In this document: positions 9,528 through 18,158 of the stretch, piece after piece
How positions within the stretch are numbered: the first letter of the stretch is position 1
How the letters are laid out: each line of letters opens with the position of its first letter
NCBI RefSeq assembly: GCF_000025625.1
Contig: NC_013922.1
Span: 2,790,001 to 2,854,000, forward strand
Origin: Natrialba magadii ATCC 43099
GTDB taxonomy: Archaea; Halobacteriota; Halobacteria; Halobacteriales; Natrialbaceae
Direction: 5' to 3'
DNA: 64,000 nt
Program-made: the position numbers and the translations under genes
The notes under the pieces: model-generated
Told to the model about the DNA's origin: nothing
The model's input: the letters and a program-made list of their open reading frames with translations, nothing else
Database searches by the model: none

Positions 9528-11234
9528 ATGCCGACGGAACCGGACACTCATTATGACCCCACACTGGGGAACAAGTTCATCTTCGTCACCGGCGGCGTGA
9601 TGTCGGGACTCGGAAAGGGGATCACGGCCGCGAGCACTGGCCGACTCCTGAAAAACGCCGGGTTCGACGTTACCGCCGTGAAGATCGACCCGTACCTGAA
9701 CGTCGACGCGGGGACGATGAATCCGTACCAGCACGGAGAGGTGTACGTCCTGGAGGATGGCGGCGAGGTCGACCTCGACCTGGGGAACTACGAGCGATTC
9801 CTCGACATCGACATGACCTCGGACCACAACATCACCACCGGGAAAACCTACCAGCACGTCATCGAAAAGGAGCGTGCCGGAGACTACCTGGGGAAGACGG
9901 TCCAGATCATCCCGCACATCACCGACGATATCAAGCGACGCATCCGCGAGGCCGCTGAGGGCACCGACGTCTGTATCATCGAGGTCGGTGGGACGGTCGG
10001 GGACATCGAGGGTATGCCGTACCTCGAGGCCCTGCGCCAGTTCGCCCACGAGGAGGACGAAGAAGACATTCTGTTCACGCACGTCACGCTCGTCCCCTAC
10101 TCAAAAAACGGCGAGCAGAAGACCAAGCCAACCCAGCACAGCGTCAAGGAGGTCCGATCGATCGGTCTCCAGCCCGACGTGATCGTCGGCCGCTGTGAGG
10201 ACAAACTCGACCCCGAGACCAAAGAGAAGATCGCGCTGTTCTGTGACATTCCAACCGAGGCCGTCTTCTCGAACCCCGACGTCGAGGACGTCTATCACGT
10301 CCCGCTGATGGTCGAAGAAGAAGGACTCGACCAGTACGTCTTAGAGCACTTCGGCCTCGCCGACGAGGCGCTGCCGGAGGGCGAACGTGCGAACGACTGG
10401 CGCGAAATCGTCACGACCGAGAAAAACGGTGCGGTCGACATCGCGCTGGTCGGCAAGTACGACCTGACCGACGCCTACATGTCGATTCACGAATCGCTCA
10501 AACACGCCGGCTTCGAGGTCGGTGTCGACGTGAACGTCCACTGGGTGCCAGCCGGCGAACTCGCCGACGGCCACGACGACCAACTCGAGTCGGTCGACGG
10601 TGTCATCGTCCCCGGTGGCTTCGGCATGCGCGGGACGGAAGGCAAGATCGAGGCGGTCCGGTACGCTCGCGAAAACGACGTGCCGTTCCTCGGGCTCTGT
10701 CTCGGCTTCCAGATGGCCGTCGTCGAGTACGCGCGGAACGTCCTCGGCTACGAGAACGCTCACTCCGCCGAGATGGACGAGGAGACGGCACACCCGGTCA
10801 TCGACATCCTGCCCGAGCAGTACGAGGTCGAGGACATGGGTGGTACGATGCGCCTCGGTGAGCACACGACGGTGATCGAACCGGAGACGCTCGCCTACGA
10901 ACTGTACGAGGATACGTCCTGTTCCGAGCGTCATCGCCACCGCTACGAGGTCAATCCCGAGTACTTCGACGAATTCGAGGAGGAGCCGATGACGTTCTCC
11001 GGCACCGCGGGCAACCGGATGGAAATTCTCGAACTCGAGGACCACCCGTACTTCCTCGGGACGCAGTTCCACCCCGAGTACACGTCCCGGCCGGGACAGC
11101 CGAGTCCGCCGTTCCTCGGGCTGGTCGAGGCGATCGTCGACGAGAGCGGTGGAAACGCGTCGGCGGGTACAGATATGGAGCACGATGCAGACAGCGACAC
11201 CGACGCAGACACCGAAACAGAGGTTACACACTAA
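9528..11234 (+). CDS. pyrG: CTP synthase
   Basis: Makes CTP from UTP, ATP and glutamine. The 568-residue protein has the N-terminal amidoligase domain ('[14 protein letters not shown]', '[15 protein letters not shown]') and the C-terminal class I glutamine amidotransferase domain with nucleophile Cys391 in '[10 protein letters not shown]' and the His/Glu pair in '[10 protein letters not shown]'. An extra ~20-residue Asp/Thr tail ([13 protein letters not shown]) extends beyond the normal end. The stop overlaps the next start by one base (TAATG), giving a pyrG-guaA(B)-DUF7126 operon for nucleotide synthesis. Confidence 0.96.
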   Translation: MPTEPDTHYDPTLGNKFIFVTGGVMSGLGKGITAASTGRLLKNAGFDVTAVKIDPYLNVDAGTMNPYQHGEVYVLEDGGEVDLDLGNYERFLDIDMTSDHNITTGKTYQHVIEKERAGDYLGKTVQIIPHITDDIKRRIREAAEGTDVCIIEVGGTVGDIEGMPYLEALRQFAHEEDEEDILFTHVTLVPYSKNGEQKTKPTQHSVKEVRSIGLQPDVIVGRCEDKLDPETKEKIALFCDIPTEAVFSNPDVEDVYHVPLMVEEEGLDQYVLEHFGLADEALPEGERANDWREIVTTEKNGAVDIALVGKYDLTDAYMSIHESLKHAGFEVGVDVNVHWVPAGELADGHDDQLESVDGVIVPGGFGMRGTEGKIEAVRYARENDVPFLGLCLGFQMAVVEYARNVLGYENAHSAEMDEETAHPVIDILPEQYEVEDMGGTMRLGEHTTVIEPETLAYELYEDTSCSERHRHRYEVNPEYFDEFEEEPMTFSGTAGNRMEILELEDHPYFLGTQFHPEYTSRPGQPSPPFLGLVEAIVDESGGNASAGTDMEHDADSDTDADTETEVTH

Positions 11235-12151
11235 TGGTAGACACAGAGACGTTCGTCCCGGAAGCAATCGAAGAGATCGAAGACGAAATCGGCGACGCAA
11301 ATGCCGTCATCGCCCTCTCGGGCGGTGTCGACTCGTCGGTCGCCGCAGCGCTCGCTTACGAGTCCATCGGCGACCAGCTTACGCCGGTTTACGTCGACAC
11401 CGGCCTGATGCGTAAGGGCGAGACCGACCAGATCCGCGAGACGTTCGACTACATGGACTCGCTGCAAATCGTCGACGCGAAAGATCGCTTCCTCGATGCC
11501 CTGGAGGGCGTGATCGACCCCGAAGAGAAGCGCAAGATCATCGGCGAGCAGTTCATCCGCGAGTTCGAGCGCGAGGCGACCGAGGCCGACGCGGACTACC
11601 TCGTCCAGGGGACGATCTACCCCGACCGGATCGAGAGCGAAGGCGGGATTAAGTCCCACCACAACGTCGGCGGGCTCCCGGACGTCGTCGACTTCGACGG
11701 CATCGTCGAACCCGTCCGCGACCTCTACAAGGACGAAGTGCGCGAGGTTGCACGCCATCTCGACCTCGACGAAATCGTCGCCGAACGGATGCCGTTCCCC
11801 GGCCCGGGGCTCGCCGTGCGCGTCATCGGGGAAGTCACCGAAGAGAAACTCGAGGTCGCCCGCGACGCCTGTCACGTCGTCGAGGAGGAACTCGAGGAGT
11901 ACGAGCCGTGGCAAGCCCTCGCCGCAGTGATCGGCAAGGCCACGGGCGTCAAAGGTGACAACCGCGTCCACGGCTGGGTCGTCTCCGTCCGCTCCGTCGA
12001 GTCGCGTGACGGCATGACCGCACGTGCACAGGAGATTGACTGGGAGACCCTCCAGCGCATCCAGTCGCGTATCACCGGCCAGAACGAGAACGTGGCCCGC
12101 GTCGTCTACGACGTGACCCACAAGCCACCGGCAACGATCGAGTACGAATGA
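11234..12151 (+). CDS. guaAB: GMP synthase subunit B (ATP-PPase subunit)
   Basis: Archaeal GMP synthase is split: subunit B activates XMP with ATP and receives ammonia from a separate glutaminase subunit, which is not in this window. The 305-residue product has the PP-loop '[10 protein letters not shown]' at residues ~20-29 and the C-terminal dimerisation domain ending '[17 protein letters not shown]', which is the conserved GuaA C-terminus. There is no class I amidotransferase domain. The start codon overlaps the pyrG stop and its own stop overlaps the next start (ATGA), so all three genes are coupled. Confidence 0.95.
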   Translation: MVDTETFVPEAIEEIEDEIGDANAVIALSGGVDSSVAAALAYESIGDQLTPVYVDTGLMRKGETDQIRETFDYMDSLQIVDAKDRFLDALEGVIDPEEKRKIIGEQFIREFEREATEADADYLVQGTIYPDRIESEGGIKSHHNVGGLPDVVDFDGIVEPVRDLYKDEVREVARHLDLDEIVAERMPFPGPGLAVRVIGEVTEEKLEVARDACHVVEEELEEYEPWQALAAVIGKATGVKGDNRVHGWVVSVRSVESRDGMTARAQEIDWETLQRIQSRITGQNENVARVVYDVTHKPPATIEYE

Positions 12152-12489
12152 GCGAGGACGACCAGAACCGACGGGCGATCGTCGCCGGTCCCGATGAAGA
12201 CGAGATCGGTGTCGCACTCGAGAACGAAGGCGTCACGGTCACTCGAGTCGATGGCGTCGTCACGCGGCCACAGCTAGAGGAAGCCGGTATCGTCGACGCC
12301 GACCTGTACGTGTTGACCGATATCGATCAGGCGACGACGATCCCGATCGTCTGTGATCTCACCGACGACCTGCGGACCGTCACCTACGCACGCCGAACGG
12401 TGCCCGAGTTCGTCAAGGGACAGCTTGACCTGGCAATCGACCCCCAGCTGATGTCAGCTGCGATCGTCGCGGAAGAACTCGTCGCGTGA
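12148..12489 (+). CDS. DUF7126-like protein coupled to pyrG/guaA
   Basis: A 113-residue acidic protein with a half-Rossmann look: '[28 protein letters not shown]' then '[23 protein letters not shown]' resembles a TrkA-N/RCK nucleotide-binding core, and the C-terminal '[20 protein letters not shown]' also fits that fold. I associate it with haloarchaeal DUF7126, sometimes loosely labelled CTP synthetase. Its overlap with guaA(B) suggests a regulatory or structural role in nucleotide synthesis; that is inference from position and fold resemblance only. Confidence 0.82.
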   Translation: MSEDDQNRRAIVAGPDEDEIGVALENEGVTVTRVDGVVTRPQLEEAGIVDADLYVLTDIDQATTIPIVCDLTDDLRTVTYARRTVPEFVKGQLDLAIDPQLMSAAIVAEELVA

Positions 12490-12876
12490 AGTGCGAGCAC
12501 GGGGTGCACCCGTGAGTGCGATCGAGGGTATATGAATCGGCAAGTACTGCCACTCTCGGCCCAGCTGACCGGCAAACTGGATGAAAGTCGGCTTCACCGT
12601 CTATGAACGGTCTCAGCGCCAAAATTGAGAGATTAAATCTGGCTTAAATCGGGCGAAATCCGGCGCAAGATGGTTCGACCATCACGACGCTTCAAGTAGG
12701 TCCCACCAGTAGAACTCGATGGAGGTCGACGGGCTACCCTCACCCAAGGCACCCAACGCCAACTCCCGTGACTTCCAGCAATCCCACCACAGCACCCTTC
12801 CCCCCACCATTGCCACACCGTTGTGGCGCGGGCTTCGCTGCACCGGCCTGCGCCACGTCCTGCGGTTTTGGCAGCT

Positions 12877-12904
12877 AACTCGGGACACCATTATGTCCCG
12901 GGTT
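12877..12904. terminator. Strong hairpin in the convergent region
   Basis: Perfect 7-bp arms CGGGACA/TGTCCCG around the 6-nt loop CCATTA, extendable to 10 of 11 pairs (AACTCGGGACA/TGTCCCGGGTT). It lies downstream of both converging genes, so a terminator or transcript-end stabiliser is the simplest reading. There is no clear T-run. Confidence 0.4.
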
Positions 12905-12987
12905 CGCTTCGTTTCCGAGCAGCAGCGCTCGTTGTCGCGTCGGCTCTTTCTGAACCAGCCACTGGTTTCGTTCGCGGTCGGTTCGTC

Positions 12988-13040
12988 CGTTCGTCAATTC
13001 GTCAGCCCAGCCGTTCGTCAATTCGTCGCCCAGCCGTTCG
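12988..13040. repeat. 23-24 bp tandem repeat
   Basis: Two consecutive copies of CGTTCGTCAATTCGTCRSCCCAGC (24 and 23 bp) followed by a partial third. Within it TTCGTC itself recurs. Non-coding; located about 60 bp beyond the end of the 5-FCL-like gene. Confidence 0.75.
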
Positions 13041-13097
13041 TCCGTTCCAGCCCAACCGTCCACCCGGTCTCGAGCGAACAAGCACACTCTCAGGAGT

Positions 13098-13901
13098 TCA
13101 GGAGTCCGACCGAACGCGCTCGAGTACCGGAATTTCTGCGAGCCGTTCCTCGGAGAGGCACTCCCAGTCGAGTCCGTCAGGTTTCTCACCACCACCTGGC
13201 CGCACCACCCGCCCTGGCGTAACGACCAGATCCATCGGCACGTCGTGGTCGCCCACCTCGAGTCCCTCGGCCTCGGCGCTCGTCAGGAGTTGGCGCTCGT
13301 GGATCGTCGTCGCGACGGGTGTGTCCGCGTCGACGAGTCCAAGTTCGAAGAGGACGGCGAACTCGAGGTCGCTGTAGCCTTCTCCCTTGCCGATTCGGCC
13401 GCCATCTGCGGGAGTGAACTCGGGATCGGCACGAACGCCGACGCTCCCGGAGACGATCAGGTCGATTTTGTCGACTGCTTCGGGGCCGACCTGTTCGCCG
13501 TGTGTCGACGAGCCAGAAACAGTGGTGGCCGCGTCGTAATCGTCGAGTTCGGCGGGATCGAGTTTCAGGACGCACTCCTCGTCGCGCAGCCGTGGCACTG
13601 CCATGTAGACGGTCTTGCCGTCGCGCAGCGCCCGACGGCGAACCGGGAGCTGTGGCGCGTCGGGATTCGCCTTGATCGTCGTCGCGTGCTCCCACTCCGG
13701 CTGGGCAGCCAGGCGCTTGGCTGCCGAGTTCGCGTCTTCGAAGTTTGGAATCCGCCCGTGCGGTGGAAACGGGAACCGCGCGACGCCGCTGTCCTCGAGT
13801 TCGTCCCAGACGCGTTCGCGGATCGTGTCTTTCGAGAGGTCGTTGTCAGCTTGTGATGGCTGTCCTCCTGGATCGTCACCGGTGATCCGTTTGTCACTCA
13901 C
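13098..13901 (-). CDS. 5-formyltetrahydrofolate cyclo-ligase family protein
   Basis: The family converts 5-formyl-THF to 5,10-methenyl-THF using ATP. The 267-residue product has the family pattern: an N-terminal helical region ('IRERVWDELEDSGVARFPFPPHGRIPNF'), then 'GGRIGKGEGYSDLEFAVL', and a C-terminal 'VVTPGRVVRP'. The N-terminus is longer and more acidic than bacterial 5-FCL, as in other haloarchaea, so the exact substrate is uncertain. It starts with GTG at 13901, overlapping the moaB stop (GTGA), so it is translated from the same mRNA. Confidence 0.85.
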   Translation of the reverse strand: MSDKRITGDDPGGQPSQADNDLSKDTIRERVWDELEDSGVARFPFPPHGRIPNFEDANSAAKRLAAQPEWEHATTIKANPDAPQLPVRRRALRDGKTVYMAVPRLRDEECVLKLDPAELDDYDAATTVSGSSTHGEQVGPEAVDKIDLIVSGSVGVRADPEFTPADGGRIGKGEGYSDLEFAVLFELGLVDADTPVATTIHERQLLTSAEAEGLEVGDHDVPMDLVVTPGRVVRPGGGEKPDGLDWECLSEERLAEIPVLERVRSDS

Positions 13902-14551
13902 ACGTCCTCACCACCGTTCGGCTTGGCAGCCTCATCCGATTCGATAGCTGCTGTGGAGTCGTCCGACGCAGCAGCAGCCTTCTCGGTGTCTTCTGAGTCG
14001 TCTCCATCTCGTGCGAGTTCGACGAGATTGGGGCTCTCTGGAACGAGAATCTCTGTCGCCGCGAGTTCGGCTGCGTCCGCATTGCCGGGAAGCACGAAGA
14101 TGAGCGTCCCCTCGGTGACACCGCTGATCGTGCGTGCGCCGACGACGCGACTGCCGTGTGCCTCGTAGGAGAGATGGGTAAAGAGTTCGCTGAACGTGGT
14201 CAACGACTTTTCGATGAGTGGCTGGACCGCCTCGATCGTGATATCGTCGGGTTCGATACTCGTCGCCCCTGCTGTCACGACGACATCCACGTCGCCACGG
14301 TCGATCATCCGCGAGACGATCGACTGGACGGTGTCGTGCTCGCGACCGACGTGCTCTCGCATCACCACTTCGTGGCCCGCCTCGGTGAACGCCGACACGA
14401 TGGCCTTGCCAGCGGCGTCGGACTCGAGTGACCGGTCGTCGGCGATGGTGACGAGACCGATGCCGAGCGTGTCGGGTGTCTCAGTGGTCGTCGATTCGAT
14501 GGCTGTGCCGGCTGGTGATGGCTCCAACGGAGAATCGCTCGACTCGTTCAT
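13898..14551 (-). CDS. moaB: Molybdenum cofactor biosynthesis protein B (MoaB/MogA-like)
   Basis: MoaB/MogA proteins adenylylate molybdopterin during cofactor assembly. The central ~160 residues show the MoCF-binding fold: 'LVTIADDRSLESDAAGKAIV' , 'DVVVTAGATSIEPDDITIEAV' (the GGT/GATG-like loop) and 'VFVLPGN'-type 'IFVLPGNADAAEL'. It has acidic, Ser/Thr-rich extensions at both ends, with ~45 extra residues at the C-terminus (SEDTEKAAAASDDSTAAIES). Start is 14551 (MNESSDS); an in-frame ATG at 14560 adds three residues. Operon with the 5-FCL-like gene. Confidence 0.85.
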   Translation of the reverse strand: MNESSDSPLEPSPAGTAIESTTTETPDTLGIGLVTIADDRSLESDAAGKAIVSAFTEAGHEVVMREHVGREHDTVQSIVSRMIDRGDVDVVVTAGATSIEPDDITIEAVQPLIEKSLTTFSELFTHLSYEAHGSRVVGARTISGVTEGTLIFVLPGNADAAELAATEILVPESPNLVELARDGDDSEDTEKAAAASDDSTAAIESDEAAKPNGGEDV

Positions 14552-14821
14552 GGACCGCATTGACTGCCAGTGGGTAAAACACTGGTTCTTGTGGGTGTGG
14601 ACGCGAGCGATGCTGGGGTGTGCTCGGTGATACACGTGACGTCCGCGTCCGCGTCGAACGGTGAACGTCGAACATCGAACGGTGAAAATCAGCGGGACCG
14701 GACGGTCCGCTATCGAACAGATCGGTACTGTGAAGCGCCCTTTCTCGATAGCCGTCGAAAAATTGGGGTCAGCCCACCAGGTTCACAACTGTTATGCCAC
14801 TGTTTCGGAATGTTTGTATCC

Positions 14822-15862
14822 ATGCAGGCGATCAAGATCACCGCACACGGCGGAACCGACGGCATCGAGTACGGCGAGTACCCCGACCCCGAGGTGGGTC
14901 GCAACGACGTGCTCGTCGACGTCAAAGCCGGCGCGCTCAACCACCTCGACGTGTGGGTTCGACGCGGCCTGCCGACGCTCGATCTCGACCTGCCCCACGT
15001 CCCCGGGAGCGACGCTGCGGGTGTCGTCGAAGCCATCGGAGAAGACGTTTCCCGCTTCGAACCCGGCGACCGCGTCGCGGTGACCGCGGGCGTCAACTGC
15101 GGCCACTGCGAGTTCTGTCGCAGCGGCGACCCGACGCTGTGCGTGAACTTCCACCTCCTCGGTGAGCACGTCACCGGCGTCCACTCCGAGTACGCCGCCG
15201 TTCCCGAGGACAACCTGATTCCCGTTCCCGAGCACGTCGACTGGATCACCGCAGGGGCGTCCTCGCTCGTCTTCCAGACTGCCTGGCGGATGCTGATCGA
15301 CCGCGCAGACATCGAGGCCGGCGAAAAGGTGCTCGTCCTTGGCGCGAGCGGCGGCGTCGGCCACGCCGCCCTCCAGATTGCAGACTACGCCGGTGCAGAG
15401 GTGTACGCGACGGGCAGCACCGAGGGCAAACTCCAGTATGCCCGCGAGCACGGTGCAGACCACGTCGTCAACTACGAAGAGCAGAACTTCGCAGAGTGGG
15501 TTCGCAGCGAAACCGGCAACCGCGGCGTCGACGTCGTCGTCGACTACATCGGCGCGGGCACCTGGCGCGACTCGATTAAGAGCCTCGCGAAGAACGGCCG
15601 TCTCGTCACCTGCGGCGGCACGGCCGGCGGCAACCCGGAAACGGACATCCCACGTATCTTCTGGAACCAGCTCCAGATCATCGGTTCGACGATGGGGTCG
15701 CCCGGCCAGGTCGACGACGTGATGGAACTCGTCTGGGATGGGACGTTCACGCCCGCAATCCGCGAGGTACTGCCGATGAGCGAAACCGCCCGCGCCCACG
15801 AAATTATCGAGGGCCGGGAAGGGTTCGGTAAGGTGGTCGTGCGTCCGGATAGCGAACTCTAA
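14822..15862 (+). CDS. Zinc-dependent alcohol dehydrogenase family protein (MDR)
   Basis: A 346-residue medium-chain dehydrogenase/reductase. The N-terminal GroES-like domain contains 'PGSDAAGVVEAIG', and a structural-zinc Cys cluster in 'NCGHCEFCRSGDPTLC'. The Rossmann domain has 'VLGASGGVGHAALQIA'. The usual catalytic zinc Cys near residue 40 is replaced by 'NHLDVWVRRG', as in quinone-oxidoreductase-like MDR proteins, so substrate is uncertain. The frame runs upstream to 14570, but MQAIKITAHGG at 14822 is the natural start. Direct repeats of TCGAACGGTGAA (14654 and 14676) lie in its upstream region. Confidence 0.88.
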   Translation: MQAIKITAHGGTDGIEYGEYPDPEVGRNDVLVDVKAGALNHLDVWVRRGLPTLDLDLPHVPGSDAAGVVEAIGEDVSRFEPGDRVAVTAGVNCGHCEFCRSGDPTLCVNFHLLGEHVTGVHSEYAAVPEDNLIPVPEHVDWITAGASSLVFQTAWRMLIDRADIEAGEKVLVLGASGGVGHAALQIADYAGAEVYATGSTEGKLQYAREHGADHVVNYEEQNFAEWVRSETGNRGVDVVVDYIGAGTWRDSIKSLAKNGRLVTCGGTAGGNPETDIPRIFWNQLQIIGSTMGSPGQVDDVMELVWDGTFTPAIREVLPMSETARAHEIIEGREGFGKVVVRPDSEL

Positions 15863-15910
15863 GTCGAACGACCGTCAGCCCGGCACGGCAGCCGCACACA
15901 CCGGTGAACC

Positions 15911-16279
15911 GTGAGTGCTTTTATCACCGAGGCGAAACCCTCCACTGTGACCTCGAGCGACGACGGCGGCTACGTCCACGACCCATCGGCATTCGACGGC
16001 GACGGGACGGCCAGCGCCGAGAATAATGCGGGCGACAGCGCCGACGAAACCGGCGCAGACTGGACGGAGAACCCGCGCAACCCGGCGGCGGTCGACCGCG
16101 AGTTTGACTGGCGCGGCTGGGTCCTCGTCGGCGTCATCATCATCGCGTTCATCGTCGCCCCGATCTCGATCCTGCTCTGGCCGCCGACGCTCAACTACTT
16201 CGTTGCACTCCTGATCTTGCCGCTGTTCCCGGCGGCACTGCTCGCAATTACGGCAGTATGGGCGACGACGCGACCATAG
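15911..16279 (+). CDS. Small haloarchaeal membrane protein (122 aa)
   Basis: The N-terminal ~75 residues are acidic and disordered-looking ('YVHDPSAFDGDGTASAENN'); the C-terminal half has two membrane segments (residues ~76-98 and ~101-119). Starts with GTG at 15911 (MSAFITEAKP). It lies 48 bp after the alcohol dehydrogenase on the same strand, so it may be co-transcribed. Conserved hypothetical; no function recognised. Confidence 0.72.
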   Translation: MSAFITEAKPSTVTSSDDGGYVHDPSAFDGDGTASAENNAGDSADETGADWTENPRNPAAVDREFDWRGWVLVGVIIIAFIVAPISILLWPPTLNYFVALLILPLFPAALLAITAVWATTRP

Positions 16280-16373
16280 CTCACGAGTCGAATTAGTACT
16301 GTGGAGCGCTCGAACCAACAAGAGACGAGTTAGCCTGCTTCAATCCCGCTGTCAGTTGACTGCCGGGGATGAA

Positions 16374-16691
16374 CTATCCACGGGACTCGAGTACCCCGTC
16401 CAGCCGGTCGATGGCAGCGCGACCGTGTTCGACGTCTCGCGCCGGCGTCTCCTCGCGGTCGACATACTCGGTCAACAGCGTCGTGAGTCGTCGAATCTGT
16501 GCCGTGGTGAACTGTTCTGTGTCGTCGTTCGATTCGACCGTTTCGACCAGGGAGAGTGTCCAGGATGGTGGTGATGAGTCCTCGTCGAGCGCGTCGTCGA
16601 CTCGGTGGACGAGCGAGTGGTGGACGACCCATTCTTCTTCTCTGGAGAGCGTGACGTCGTGGTATTCGGTTTCCGATGGTGGGGTACTCAT
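16374..16691 (-). CDS. Conserved haloarchaeal hypothetical protein (105 aa)
   Basis: A soluble acidic protein starting MSTPPSETEYHDVTLSREEEW. It reads as mostly helical: 'VVHHSLVHRVDDALDE', 'FTTAQIRRLTTLLTEYVD', 'ARDVEHGRAAIDRLDGVL'. I associate it with the haloarchaeal DUF7853 group, without a known function. The upstream frame to 16760 is Arg-rich and antisense-like, so I used the ATG at 16691. It converges with the membrane protein gene. Confidence 0.68.
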   Translation of the reverse strand: MSTPPSETEYHDVTLSREEEWVVHHSLVHRVDDALDEDSSPPSWTLSLVETVESNDDTEQFTTAQIRRLTTLLTEYVDREETPARDVEHGRAAIDRLDGVLESRG

Positions 16692-16872
16692 TGCGATACT
16701 GGACCGATTTCGTCGGCCCTTGCCCAACACTACGAGGGACGCGCTCATAAAGTTTGTCACGTGGTATCACACATCACCCAACGGCGACGTACCGACAGAT
16801 GTCGGCTCGAATGCACGGGGCCGTAATCAAGTATACCAGAACATGCGGACGCCTGATTCCGGATCGAACAGG

Positions 16873-17215
16873 CTATGGGTCTCGTCCGCCGACCGGTTCG
16901 TCCAGGACGTGCTCCGCTTCGATTCCCGCTGCCGCGTCTGCGACGGTGATGTGCTGGGGGCGAACCCGACGCGAACGTCGCGTTCGACGTAGCCCTCGAG
17001 TTGGTCTGCGCTGGCGTCGAGGGAGATGGTGTGGCCGCCGAGAGCGACAGCTGCGGTGCCGGTTGCGGATTCGACGTGGGTGTCGAAGAACGCCATCGCT
17101 GACTGGCCGATGAATTCGCCGACGAAGTCGTTCGCGGGTTCGTCGTAGACCGCTTTCGGTGGGCCGACGGAGCCAGACAGGTAGCTGAAAAGACACCGTG
17201 GAACGCGTCTCGTAC
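16873..17215 (-). pseudogene. Relic of a sugar ABC transporter ATPase (MalK-type C-terminal part)
   Basis: Minus-strand frames read as the C-terminal half of a MalK/UgpC-like ATPase: 'KAVYDEPANDFVGEFIGQSA' followed by 'MAFFDTHVESATGTAAVALGG' and 'EGYVERDVRVG', then, after a frame change, 'VRPQHITVADAAAG'. The two frames join if one G is restored in the run at 16965-16967 (VG-VRPQ). The N-terminal nucleotide-binding half is absent; the relic begins directly after the idi-like stop codon. There is no intact transporter nearby, so this is a decayed fragment. Confidence 0.75.
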
Positions 17216-17225
17216 TTCTGCTGGG

Positions 17226-17876
17226 CTACTCGAGTCCTGCCTTCGTCTGCGCATCAACGTCAGTCTGCACATCGCGTCGCATCGCGATTTCGAACCACGG
17301 ACAGAGTCTGAGCTGTCGGTACCACTCGGGATTGTCGGCCAGACGCTTGTAGGGGACCCACAGTAGCCCTGCGACCTCCTCCTCGTTCGGGTCGAGCGTG
17401 ACGTCGGCCAGGGTGAGTTTCAACACGGCACAGACCTCGTGTTCGACACCCGCGTTCTCGAAGTAGCGCTTGTACTCGAAGCGGTCAGTGACCCGCAGGT
17501 CGTCGTACTGATCGGGCATGATCCCGAGTTCCTCCTCGAGTCGCTGGCGAGTCGCCTCCGTCTGGCGCTGTCCCTCGACGGGGTGAGAGGCGACGGTCCC
17601 GTCCCAGTAGGTCCCCCAGAGACGCTTTTCGGGTGCCCGTTGTGCCAGGAGTACGTTGTCGTCCTCGTCGAACACGAGCGCGGTGAACGCGCGGTGGCGA
17701 ATGCCCTCGCCCGTGTGGGCCTCGAGCCGGTTGACGGACTCGAGTGCGGTGTCGTCTTCGTCGACGGCGATGACGTTCTGGCGAGCGTTCTTGTGCTCGG
17801 GCTCGTGCTCGTGCTCGTGTTCCTGGTCGGTGTCGTCGTGTTCGTGATCCTCGGCCGGCGCGCCAGGTGTGCTCAT
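17226..17876 (-). CDS. idi: Isopentenyl-diphosphate isomerase-like Nudix protein (catalytic Cys position is Ala)
   Basis: Type I IPP isomerases interconvert IPP and DMAPP for isoprenoid lipids. The 216-residue product has the family core: 'RHRAFTALVFDEDDNVLLAQRA', 'LWGTYWDGTVASHP', the Nudix helix 'EATRQRLEEELGI' and 'GVEHEVCAVL'. However, where E. coli Idi has the catalytic Cys (W-T-N-S-V-C-G-H-P), this protein has Ala96 (W-D-G-T-V-A-S-H-P), while the acidic E-x-E pair (Glu145, Glu147) is kept. A His/Glu-rich tail (HEHEHEPEHK) opens the protein. It may be an Idi variant or another Nudix hydrolase. Confidence 0.8.
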   Translation of the reverse strand: MSTPGAPAEDHEHDDTDQEHEHEHEPEHKNARQNVIAVDEDDTALESVNRLEAHTGEGIRHRAFTALVFDEDDNVLLAQRAPEKRLWGTYWDGTVASHPVEGQRQTEATRQRLEEELGIMPDQYDDLRVTDRFEYKRYFENAGVEHEVCAVLKLTLADVTLDPNEEEVAGLLWVPYKRLADNPEWYRQLRLCPWFEIAMRRDVQTDVDAQTKAGLE

Positions 17877-18017
17877 GGGTACACAATCACAGCGATGCGT
17901 GAAACCAGTTCGCCTTCTGTGGTTCCCGTGGGCAGTGCAGTCGATCCGCCGCCCGGTCTGAACGCTGGGCTAGCAACCAGCGGCACCGAATCCATTGGAG
18001 GAGCCACCGTCATTGTT

Positions 18018-18089
<72 letters not shown>

Positions 18090-18158
18090 GCCGACCGGTT
18101 GCATAGCCCACCGTATACCAACCAAGCGCAAAAGAGTCTGCCCGGCGTTTGTCCCCAC

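Larger units (their letters stand above)
12490..13097. other. Convergent intergenic region with hairpins and tandem repeats
   Basis: The DUF7126 gene and the 5-FCL-like gene end facing each other across 608 bp. No frame here has convincing coding character. The region holds a short hairpin at 12496-12512 (CACGGG/CCCGTG), a strong hairpin at 12877-12904, and a 23-24 bp tandem repeat around 12988-13040. Minus-strand frames give repeated Trp-rich strings ('WWD') that look like non-coding haloarchaeal repeat sequence rather than protein. Probably a two-sided terminator region. Confidence 0.5.

Noticed and set aside
10341-12217. Long minus-strand frames opposite pyrG and guaA(B)
   Set aside because: Shadows of the coding strand caused by GC-rich third positions; no start, motif or promoter of their own.
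12719-13377. Plus-strand open frames of 167 and 184 codons over the convergent gap and the 5-FCL-like gene
   Set aside because: They are Arg/Ser/Pro-rich, run antisense to a well-supported gene at their right end and translate the tandem repeat; no family character.
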